Shown here: piece by piece, positions 20,824 to 29,049 of the stretch
Layout: every line of letters starts with the position of its first letter
How positions within the stretch are numbered: the stretch's first letter is position 1
Assembly: GCA_000787465.1 (NCBI GenBank)
Contig: JSYX01000451.1
Coordinates: 1-29,049 of the forward strand
Reading direction: 5' to 3'
Origin: Thermomucor indicae-seudaticae
Taxonomy: Eukaryota > Mucoromycota > Mucoromycetes > Mucorales > Lichtheimiaceae
DNA: 29,049 nt
The notes under the pieces: generated by a model
Databases searched by the model: none
What the model was told of the DNA's origin: nothing
The model's input: only the letters and a program-made list of their open reading frames with translations
Made by a program: the position numbers and the translations under genes

Positions 20824-23800
20824 TCAAGCCAAAAGCTGCAATTTGGCCGGTCTACAGTGCAGCGCATTGATATTTCGCACGAGAACGAGGAATTTGACTT
20901 TTCTTTGACTACTGCAGACATTAATGTTAGTCTCATTTTTCTTTGACATACTGTATTTTCTACATGCGTTACCTCTGATCAAGTTCGTACACTCGTCGAA
21001 TGCCTAATGCGGTGCAAGCGCCTATTCCTAGACCGCGCGCAGCACTTAGAGAATTTCTTGCAGTTGTCAGGTATCCAATATGATCCTCAGAGGGCGGAAA
21101 TCTAGTCTTTTTTCGAGAATACAATATCAGAATCTTGCAATTGATGATATTTCTTTCCTTTTCTACTCACTGTTACACTTTCCAAATTGTCATTTTCATT
21201 CTCACTTTCCATTTGCTTCTCGTCTTCAACCGAGTCTCTGCTGCCCTTCTTTCGAGCAGGAAGCGAGTAGCGCTCATAGTCACAGCGGTTTCGGATCAGA
21301 TAAATCAGTGCATTTGGCTCAGGGGCACCGCGATCCAGGTACTCCACACGGACTTGAATCAGTGCGACGTTCAGCTTCGGCGTATAAAGAGGTTCGATGT
21401 TGCGTTTGGCAAACATTTCTGCTATACTTGATTGCAGCAATGATTCCGCTTCTTCATTGGACTTTGCTGAGAGCACTTTGGAAATCAAGCCATCGCCGTG
21501 CAAAAGATAATACTCTGGCCTTGGCTTTTCTTTCCATATCACCTTGTCGTTCTTATTGTTTGTCCGCTTCTCTTCAGAGTCAGAGTCTTCTTCTGCTGCT
21601 GCTGCTGCTGCTGCTCCTCCTGGCTGCTCCGTAATAACAGTAGGTTGTGTATTTGTCAATAAATCGAAAGCTGCCTCAAACGGTCGTTCTAGTCCTAATT
21701 TCGCATAATTGACTCGTTTAGCAGGAGGTCGCCTGAGCCATGCATTCTCCTCCTCGTTTTTTCTCATCATTCGCATGTTTTCCCAAGCACGTGCACCGAC
21801 CATGTCGTAAGGAAAACACGGCATCCCCGTCTCAAAGTACATGGCGTGTATATCGTTTAAGCCCGCAACTTTTGTTTCTGCAAATACAAACGACTTCCAG
21901 AACGCGTTTCCCCAGCCCTGAGGCACAATCAGTGTCCAACCATCTGAGAGTTCCATTTTTGAAGAAGTTGTTTGTTTACTAGCAGTGCACGTAGTAGGAA
22001 GCTGCGATGCGAAACCACGTTGGATGAGAAGAACCGGCACCCGACTGTCCTTTTCTGTGAATTCCAGTTTGGAACCAGGCAGCAAATTCTACATATTGTC
22101 CACGTCAAACGAATTTGTTTTCTTCCGTTATCCTCGCATGGTCATACCTCTCCACGTCGTTTCGCTAATTCATGTTCTGACATCATTTCCTGACGGATAC
22201 GTTCACATAACTCTCGATCCCACAAGTCAGAATAGCTAATATCATCTGGCCATTCCGCCAGCAGTTTTTCGAGCTCAACAGTCTTTTCTCGGGGCACCTG
22301 CTTCGTCCTCTGTGGGACCTTTTGAGGGAACCTAAAAACCATCACGGTCAAAACCAACCAAAGTCATATTATGATCTGTCTCGCCTTACTTTAACCGAGG
22401 ATCTTGCACAGTAAGACCAATCACACATCCGGCAGTGAGTGCGCCGGGCGACCGTAGTGCCTCCAACTTTCTCCAGACTCGGCTGCTCTTTAGCGTCCGT
22501 GTCTCGCTGTTGTCAACATTACTTTCTTCAACAGGCGTCAGGACTTTCTGCAGCATGGCCGTGCTGCGTGGTCCTGAAAAATCGAAACGACATAACTTGG
22601 CTCGTAGATCCTGCATCTGAACATCTACAAACAGGGCCGCGATAAGTTGAAATCCAGCATTGCATGCTGTAAACTACTTGCCACATGAATGTGAGCCAAT
22701 TGCCTGCTCCAGAAAGTGATAGGCTTCACAAAACGATGAGGGGTGCACCCAGAGCCACATGGAACGTTTGTCGTTGTCGGCTGTGGGTTTCCAAAGAAAG
22801 GTTATCGGACAAATGGGCCTGATGGGATAGCCCAGATATTCATAAAGATGCGTGTGCCCAATACGTTGTCCTTTAATGTACCTAAAGTAAATGCAATTCA
22901 TCAGAGCTTTGTTCCCTATGCTATCGCCAGAAAAGTTTCTTACCGCGCACTGCCAACCGAGGGAGAATGCAAGTCGGTCACTGTATTCATAACCTTGACG
23001 ATGTCCTGTTGAGAACCCGTTAGCTCAATGCAACCCATATAAGAAGCATCGTGAACGATCGCCAGATGCTGGAATGCTCTGTATAGAGGCCGAGAAGACT
23101 TCATGTTTGGATGTTCCGCCTAAAGACACCGCTTGTCAGTAGAGTCCATGACAGCATATGCCGGTCATTCTCGACCTCGAATGCTTTTTACCAGTCGATA
23201 TCCCCAAAGATTAACCATCTTCATCCGCTTAGCATGCCATATATGAGTTTCAAGCCACCTGTTATTTTCTATAACAGAATCCAGATAAGATGAACATCGT
23301 CTTTTAAGCAAACGAGTCTTTATGAACTTACGCTGACGACGAAGATATTCCTGGGCAACATTGTCTGGTCTTTCTGGACGTTTTCCTTTTTTCTTTCTGG
23401 GCTTAGCGGGTGGCGCCTTTTCCATCTAATCCAGCAAGTGTGTGTGAGAGAGAGAGAGAGATGTTTTGCAAAAAGGAATCTATTTCTGTCTGTCGAACCT
23501 CTTTGGCTGCTTTTTCACGCAAATGTGCTGGTAGTCTCTTTAGATCATGGCTAGCTGCCCGTCGCCGCATTTCTCGAGGTAAGGCTTGAAAAGTGAGTGC
23601 AGTAAGGGCTTTGCTGATAAACCGTGGGTCAATACAACAACGAGTCGCTATTTTTTTTCTTCTTTGGTACCTAGCATTGACTATGGCTGACTGCATAGTT
23701 CTGATCTCTTGTAGACGCGCCGTCGCAAAGTCTTCAGCACGAACCATTCCCGTCACGTTTGGTGCATCCTGCGCTACAAGCATAAAGTGTTATTTGACTC

Positions 23801-24018
23801 TTCCACTGTCTAACCAGGACAAAACTTACTCAAAACATTTAACGAGCTTGGGGCAGGCATCTGACGTGCAGCGCGATTCAAGGCTAAGAATAAAAGTTAA
23901 CATACTGAAATCATTAAGCCAAAACGTAAATAAATTGCACACCTCTTCTCTTTGCCCTGCCAGTTAACTTGGAACTGTCGGGAGACGGTCGTTTGACACC
24001 TTCATTGTTAGAGGACAT
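20824..24018 (-). CDS. POP1: RNase P and RNase MRP protein subunit POP1
   Basis: Twelve minus-strand exons: 24018-23943, 23883-23830, 23773-23499, 23425-23332, 23268-23192, 23119-22944, 22881-22682, 22624-22390, 22331-22148, 22088-21171, 21106-20973, 20911-20824 (836 aa). The POP1 N-terminal domain shows ALPREMRRRAASHDLKRLP and, after intron 4, NNRWLETHIWHAKRMKM (about 168-182), then YRAFQHLAIVHDASYMGCIEL. The POPLD domain is at about 505-560 (GWTLIVPQGWGNAFWKSFVF). The C-terminus has FPPSEDHIGYLTT and FLVLVRNINALHCR. POP1 is the large scaffold protein for tRNA 5' processing and MRP rRNA processing. A polyAla/acidic stretch (about 21594-21615 coding) is a variable insert. Intron 7 (22681-22625) has a GC donor (GCAAGT). 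The frame between exons 10 and 11 is restored by a 64-nt intron. Confidence 0.92.
21594..21615. repeat. GCT/GCA trinucleotide run coding polyAla in POP1
   Basis: A near-perfect ctg/gct run reads GCA codons on the minus strand and encodes about seven alanines followed by an acidic Asp/Ser/Glu stretch. Likely a length-variable linker. Confidence 0.7.
23446..23461. repeat. (GA)n microsatellite in POP1 intron 3
   Basis: On the gene strand it reads (CT)n, close to the acceptor at 23426, so it doubles as the polypyrimidine tract of the intron. It is followed by a short CA/TG run. Confidence 0.7.
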
Positions 24019-24726
24019 GCTGGTCTGAGATCAGCGTCAAGGGAGGCCCAAAAAAAAGTTTGCAGAACGGGAAACTGCACTCCGATTGCTGTATCTTCCA
24101 CATACTACCATGCTGCTAAGTCAGTTTCAAACGTTATAAGAACGTTCATTACCAGGTATTTTCTCGCATCTTAATTTACGTATTTTACTTAGAAGTCTTC
24201 GCGTTCGATATCTTTTGACGATAACCACATATTTATGCAGGTGTGAAAACATAAACTGCATAAACGAAACGATAGGATCATGTTCACGGATCTAAAGGTG
24301 CCCCTCACGACAGTACAACCTCTTTTACAGCTTGTCTTAGGATCCAACCGAGTTTTATGCGAGATGTTCACCGAAACAGCTGTGCTGGGCTAGGTTTATC
24401 CCTCAGTACACTGATGAAATAGATAAACTGTAGATAGCCACTGGAAAGAGGTTGTCAGTAATTCTAAATTATGGTATATAACCGTTAAAATGATATTGGC
24501 CACTACTATGTCTGATCGATATACCAACCAAACAAAAGGCTCAACTGCCACGTCGCCAAGGCGATCTTCAATTATCGGTATTTGAACGCTGAAATTGAGT
24601 AACACATGCTGGCTGCAACGAACGCAGCTTTCATTGGCCAGGGAACGACCTGAAGAGCAAGCAGACAGTAATTGCTCGTCCTTCCATCAAAGACTTCCAC
24701 TCCTTTTTCTTCCAGTCCTTGACTCG
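24019..24726. other. divergent promoter region between POP1 and ALG5
   Basis: About 700 bp without a recognised gene. A short plus-strand ATG frame near 24510-24580 (starting MSDRYTNQTKG) is possibly an upstream frame of the ALG5 transcript, but nothing supports translation. Confidence 0.5.
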
Positions 24727-25880
24727 ATGTTCATTGGTACAGTAGTACTACTCTTTCTGGCATTTACGCTTGCAACGGTAAAAACGGTAACTCGGGAACT
24801 TGGGTTTGTTTCAAGGCTAAAATGCTTATAACCAGATCCTAAGCATTCTGATCTGGTGCTCCCCAAGGCCACGAGCGAGAACCCAAAGTGAGAAATACTA
24901 TAGAGACGCGCATAGCCCGATGACACCGAAACGATTGCCAAGTATATTTGATCCGCCCAGTGTACAGTTATCATGCATTGTTCCAGCCTTTGATGAGAGC
25001 AAGCGATTACCGAAAATGCTTGCCGAAACGGTGGATTACCTTCAAAAGCGGAAACTAAAAAACCAGTTCACGTACGAGATCATTATTGTCGACGATGGAA
25101 GTAGAGACAACACGGTGGACGTGGCTCTGGGCTTTGCAAAGAAGCATATGGACGTGGATATTCGTGTACTGGCATTGGAGAAGAACCGAGGAAAGGGTGG
25201 TGCTGTTACTCAGGTGTGCTGACGTTTCACATATTATTCAAAGCAAAGTATTGACTGACTCGACTGGATTGACAGGGCATGCTGTGTGCTCGGGGAGAAA
25301 GGTGTCTCATGGTAGATGCAGACGGTGCCACTCGGTTCGCGGACCTGGAAAAGTTGGAAGAAGCGTTAGACAAGATCACCACCCGGGACGAGGGTCATGG
25401 AATAGCTGTAGGCTCACGGTCACATTTGGTCACTACAGAAGCGGTTGTCAAGGTTGGATTGGAAAAGAATGAAAGCAAGCGACCGCTCGTATGTGGAACT
25501 GACCGTTATTTATTTTTCAGCGTTCGTTTATCCGCAACTTCTTGATGCGGTGCTTTCACAGTCTGGTTTATGTTCTTGGTATCCGTGGCATAAAAGATAC
25601 GCAGTGTGGCTTCAAGCTCTTTACGCGAAAAACGGCTCAGATCGTTTTCCCGAATATGCATGTTGAACGATGGATTTTCGATATTGAATGTCTCATGATT
25701 GCGCAGTCGCAGAAGATACCCATTGCTGAAGTGCAGGTGAACTGGCACGAAATAGACGGAAGCAAGATTAATTTGATGTTAGACTCGGTACAGATGGCAA
25801 GAGACCTGTTGCTTATTCGCTTAAACTACATCTTTGGTCTATGGAAAGTCAACACGGATAAAACCAGAAAACAAGAATAG
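24727..25880 (+). CDS. ALG5: dolichyl-phosphate beta-glucosyltransferase ALG5
   Basis: Exons 24727-24777, 24836-25213, 25276-25488 (or to 25452), 25521-25880; 333 aa with the longer third exon, 321 aa with the shorter. The N-terminal hydrophobic segment (residues 2-24) anchors it in the ER membrane. The GT-2 fold is clear: [28 protein letters not shown] (98-110), NRGKGGAV, the metal-binding VDADGATRF (about 156-164), [30 protein letters not shown] and [11 protein letters not shown]. It makes Dol-P-Glc from UDP-Glc for N-glycan precursor glucosylation. A second possible donor for intron 1 (24787) would add three residues. The intron 3 donor is ambiguous: 25489 has the better GTATGT consensus, while 25453 gives [13 protein letters not shown], which fits the yeast family sequence without a 12-residue insert. 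Confidence 0.93.
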
Positions 25881-26362
25881 AAGCAAACCGGCATGCTATC
25901 TGAAGTGATAATACTCTAACCATATGTCGTTGAGCTCACTATGAACGCTAACCAGCGAAAACACGGAATGGCATTTCTCTCTTCCTTGGTCGGCAGATCC
26001 TATATAGGATATTTGCCACTCTCCACTTCCTGTGGCTGCTCCTCCAGCGTGACAACTGGTAGCAATCAGTTGATTTGAGCACAATATCATATAGCTGTAA
26101 TCTTTGATGGATGCGTATAGTATGAGTTGGGTATGCGTATTTTATTTCTAGCTGCATTGTACATTCTTGGATACATTAAGTCGACAGAGGCATTCTCTAT
26201 AGTCTAAATTCTTTACAATCCATCCGCTTCGAAAGCTTTTTGTTTCGTCGAGCTTGTCTTTCCCGGTTCTATACAAGCTCTTTCGTACAAATGAAGTCAT
26301 TTCGACATGAACCCTTAATATTCCCTGCAGCTCTGCTGCTTCGGATGCTAATCGATCTTTAG
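25881..26362. other. intergenic region after ALG5, nothing recognised
   Basis: Minus-strand frames here (for example 26148-26411) lack ATG starts and known motifs. The end near 26340-26362 (GCTAATCGATCTTTAG) has the look of a branch site and acceptor leading into the next open frame. Confidence 0.45.
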
Positions 26363-27128
26363 GGAAACACGATCCGTCATTCGTCGACCAACACAAATGT
26401 TCTACATACAATCTTCACCGGCGGCCATGATACACGTAATCGTGCTGCTTTCGCAGGTTACAATGCCGTGCCCGCGCGACATATTGATAGCGTCTGTGAC
26501 GAAAAAGATATGATCGTTGTATCAAGTGGGCATACGCCTGGAAACAGCGAATCCGTGGTTGCGGAGGTTGATCAGTATATCGAAACGCCTTCCTTCCCTT
26601 TTAATGGTGATCCATCAGACTCTTTTTGCAGAGTTTGCTTAAACCAGTCTTGCTGACACCGCTTCTTATCAAGGTTCCGATTAATTGCCAGTGTTTTCTT
26701 TCACTGAAATGGCTCAAGCGACGTCGATTAGCCCCAGCCAAGCGCTCTCTCTCTCGTGCCCTCTTCCGAGCCTGGTCAAGACGATCTTCGACCAATGCTA
26801 CTATGGGCGAAGCCATCCAAACGACTCACGTGGAAAACACTGAGAAAACTATGCCAACTCAAGTGCACGTTCAGCTGCCTCCGTTTTCTTCTTCCCGGAC
26901 TTCTCAAGGTAATAATATTTCTGGCAATGACATGGTTCGTCAAGGTCTCTCTGGATCGTCTGCCGTTCCGACTGAAACAAGGCAGCCAGGCTCTACTGGT
27001 GACGATCAATGGAATCAGCTACAGTACCCGCGCGATACGTCGATAGGGTCCGTGACGGAGAAGTGCGATTGTTTTATCAAGTGTACATGCGCGCGGAAAG
27101 AGAAAATCCGTGATCCGAAGGTTGATCG
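26363..27128 (+). CDS. unrecognised gene fragment, two exons with an internal duplication; 5' end not found
   Basis: An open frame begins after a TTTAG acceptor at 26362 and runs to 26574, where a GTATAT donor and a TTTGCAGAG acceptor (26633) lead into a second exon at 26634 in a consistent phase; this exon stays open to at least 27128. The first exon contains VPARHIDSVCDEKDM and AEVD; the second contains a basic Arg-rich stretch (KWLKRRRLAP), a Ser/Thr/Gln-rich part and a Cys-rich block (KCDCFIKCTCARKEK) ending in KVDRYIEN. No start codon or family was found. A second splice donor of the same form occurs at 27129 in the duplicated copy. It may be a real gene or a decayed one; the model is partial. 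Confidence 0.3.
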
Positions 27129-27140
27129 GTATATCGAGAA
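26465..27140 (+). repeat. diverged direct duplication: copy A 26465-26586, copy B 27022-27140
   Basis: The tract from 'cccgcgcga' to 'gttgatc(a/g)gtatatcga' occurs twice about 555 bp apart with clear alignment by eye (roughly three quarters identical, with single-base indels). Both contain the GTATAT donor-like site at the same place. The reading frames of the two copies no longer correspond along their length, which points to decay of at least one copy. Confidence 0.7.
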
Positions 27141-27317
27141 CATCGATTTATCATATATGGATATATCGTGCGGGTATTGTCTGGACAGCCTGAGCTTTCT
27201 TTTAATCAGGACCATTATCAGTTACCTACAACTGCTACCGGATTGACCCAAGGAGCTCCCACAGGTAGGGTTAATCCAAATCAAGCTCTTGTTTGGCTGT
27301 TTATATTCTTTCTTTAG

Positions 27318-28193
27318 GGATTATCCAAGATGGCCGTTTCTGCGAGACATCACTCACCACGCACTGAGCCAATTGCGTATCCGTCAGTCTGAAAGTTCTA
27401 ACCGCGTCCTAGAACATCGGCAGCCGCCAATGTCGTCTTCAGGAATTGCCCAAAACAGTGTTCCGCCGGTCGGCACTCGTTAAGCACCCAGTCAAATGCC
27501 TAGAACTTCCATTGATATGGTTCTAAGCAACACATCCAGGAGGTTTACGCTTGGTCAACTTCTCGGTGAAGTCCCTTGGTATGACTCAACGTAGTAGCAG
27601 TTTTAATGCTCCTCCGGTGCATGTACCTTCTTCTTCTACTGGAGTGATCCACAACAGTTCTGCTGGTAACCAGGGGCCTTGTCCCGCATTCAACCAACTT
27701 CCCATGTTTTCGACGAGGAAGGATCAGATAGAGCCCATTGCAGCGAAGCAGGTGTTGTTGCGAGTGCTTATGTCACTCACACTAGCGGGAAAGCTCGTGG
27801 AATCCTGCTTACGTCCAATGCCCAATTGAGACTACCAGGAGACGCAAGGAGCGGAAGAAATCGGATGAAGAGGAGGGGCGTGGAGCAAAAAGGCGCCGTA
27901 TCGACTCTGGATCTTAACTTGAAGCTGCTGGGAAACGCAAAAACCGCGAGGAATCGAATGAAGAGGAGGAACATGTAAGAAAAAGACGACGCGGCGACTC
28001 TGCATCTAACACAAACGATACGCTTGTGGCTCAACAAGAAGGCATGGCGAATAATCAAGAGACCAACGAGAATAGTTATTCTGATTATCAGCAGCCCAAG
28101 AAGAACATAGCTCTGCAACACCCATCCATCGACGTTGAGAGGCATGCAAAGGATGCAAGCATATGCACTTGTGCTGAGATAAATCCGGCCTAG
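27318..28193 (+). pseudogene. disrupted coding-like region with basic/acidic C-terminal repeats
   Basis: After a TTTAG acceptor at 27317 a frame reads DYPRWPFLRDITHHALSQ and continues Ser/Pro-rich to a TAA at 27481-27483. The same frame continues for about 30 codons to TAG, and coding-like Ser-rich sequence then resumes in another frame. From 27828 a third frame gives nuclear-type blocks (TRRRKERKKSDEEE, AKRRRIDSG; after a TAA, GKRKNREESNEEEE, VRKRRRGDSAS) running to a TAG at 28191-28193. An AATAAA at 28437-28442 follows. No splice model with normal-size introns removes all breaks. It is either a pseudogene, possibly the 3' part of the 26363 gene, or a gene with splicing I could not resolve. 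Confidence 0.4.
27828..28013 (+). repeat. 93-bp tandem repeat, two diverged copies
   Basis: Unit 1 is about 27828-27920 and unit 2 about 27921-28013. Shared anchors (acgcaa at 27842/27935, atgaagaggagg at 27865/27958, actctg at 27904/27997) all lie exactly 93 bp apart. The length is 31 codons, and both units encode a basic-acidic-basic block in the same frame. Unit 1 ends in an in-frame TAA. Confidence 0.7.
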
Positions 28194-29049
28194 TCGTGAT
28201 GTTATTATTGTTGTATCCGAGCGTAGTTTAACAACCAGTACAATGGATACAGGCTTGTACTTTGGTCTCCGTAACGCAGGAGTTGCATGTTCCAGAGAGT
28301 GAGCCCATGGCTGTCCCTCGTTTGGATGCGGAACATTGAATACTGTACCTCTGTTACCACCGTTGTGAATTCCTTGAGACAAGCTGAGGAACCCATGCCA
28401 CATAGAAAGTATTAAATAGGGTATAGAATTCGACGTAATAAAGAATATCTTTCAGTCCCACTAACTCTTGGTCTCTTTACTATTAGCGATATTTCAATTG
28501 TCACTGACTGCGAGGGTGCACATTATCACCAACAGCGATGCGTACATATTCCTGCTCATACTAGCAAACAATAAAGCTCCGGAGCATTGTTTTGCACAAG
28601 CTTGTGAAGACTTCTGGGATATGTATGCGTTTGGCACACGTGGTGGAATATAGAGCTAAGTTTCTGTACTGACTTTGCGAACGTTTAGTCCGTTTCCGCG
28701 ATGGATCTTCTTTTGCGAAGCACGTTTAGCTCTCGGTCCGGCGGTACTCGAGGTTACTTCCACTCACAGAATCATACAGAGATAAGAGAAAGAGCACTCA
28801 GCCGCGTGCTATTTTAAGTTAGCCTTGCACAGAACATTTTCTGTGGGTAGAATCAAAGGCAACTTCCTTGTTTTGACAGTCATGGTACAGTATGCCCATT
28901 CAAACAAAGCGATATTACAAGGTTTTTGAATAACTTTTTGCGTCCTCTGTTGGTAGTGTCTGCGTCAACTTCAAGTGGAATTTGCGCCATGCTTTAACAA
29001 AGATTTACGGTGAAATCAAAATACATTTGCACTGTGATATAAAAACCTT
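28194..29049. other. right end of window, no gene recognised
   Basis: A possible last exon after the acceptor-like site near 28251 (either ACTLVSVTQELHVPES or an alternative frame) could belong to the disrupted locus upstream, since AATAAA follows at 28437. Beyond 28443 there are only short, featureless frames. Confidence 0.35.
28437..28442 (+). terminator. poly(A) signal AATAAA downstream of the disrupted locus
   Basis: An isolated AATAAA on the plus strand about 245 nt after the last in-frame stop of the disrupted region. It suggests that a plus-strand transcript ends here or once did. Confidence 0.35.

Noticed and set aside
21102..21170. Unspliced C-terminal extension of POP1 exon 10 (ending FSKKD)
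   Set aside because: A GTGAGT donor at 21170 and AAAAAAG acceptor give the conserved FPPSEDHIGYL continuation, so this stretch is intron.
24510..24580. Plus-strand frame MSDRYTNQTKG... upstream of ALG5
   Set aside because: Possible upstream frame, but it ends soon and joining it by splicing gives a frame that overlaps the ALG5 start without conserved sequence.
26148..26411. 87-codon minus-strand frame upstream of the disrupted locus
   Set aside because: It has no ATG start, no motif, and overlaps the better plus-strand frame.

Overview
The window looks like nuclear DNA of an early-diverging filamentous fungus, most likely Mucoromycota (inference). The genes are intron-rich. Introns are mostly 48-80 nt with GT-AG ends and CTAAC/CTGAC-like branch points, and intergenic gaps are short. 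Typical fungal genes (EAF1/VID21, DCR2-type phosphatase, POP1, ALG5, ELP6) sit beside two subunits best known from animals, Integrator subunit 10 and MBIP. No rRNA, tRNA, CRISPR array or intact transposon was seen. All gene models were spliced by hand from the sequence and checked for reading phase. Product names come from recognised family motifs, not from a search.

Layout. 515-3494 (+): GRAM/VASt/transmembrane lipid-transfer-type protein. 3583-4522 (+): Elongator subunit ELP6. 4580-4942 (-): small zinc-ribbon-like protein. 5240-9293 (+): EAF1/VID21 scaffold of NuA4 with HSA and SANT domains and a polyQ tail. 9412-9839 (-): small helical protein with a TATA box. 10155-10882 (+): unknown basic protein. 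10973-14270 (-): INTS10-like protein with a 29-nt frame break. 15248-16276 (+): MBIP-like protein. 16782-16949 (-): tiny secreted peptide with a TATA box. 17986-20686 (+): DCR2/SIA1-type secretory phosphatase with six N-terminal repeats. 20824-24018 (-): POP1 of RNase P/MRP. 24727-25880 (+): ALG5. 26363-28193 (+): an unrecognised, apparently decaying locus with an internal duplication and a 93-bp tandem repeat. The right-hand 850 bp hold nothing recognised.

There is no operon or obvious pathway cluster. Many genes are convergent with 57-140 bp between stop codons, or divergent over shared promoters (zinc-ribbon gene/EAF1, 9412/10155 genes, INTS10/MBIP, secreted peptide/DCR2, POP1/ALG5). The themes are general housekeeping: chromatin acetylation (EAF1, MBIP), RNA processing and tRNA modification (INTS10, POP1, ELP6), ER and secretory functions (ALG5, DCR2-like) and membrane contact lipid transport (GRAM/VASt).

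The most interesting items are the fungal INTS10 and MBIP homologues lying head-to-head, the 29-nt frame break in INTS10, the six-repeat DCR2 N-terminus, the tiny secreted peptide, and the duplicated decaying locus near the right end.
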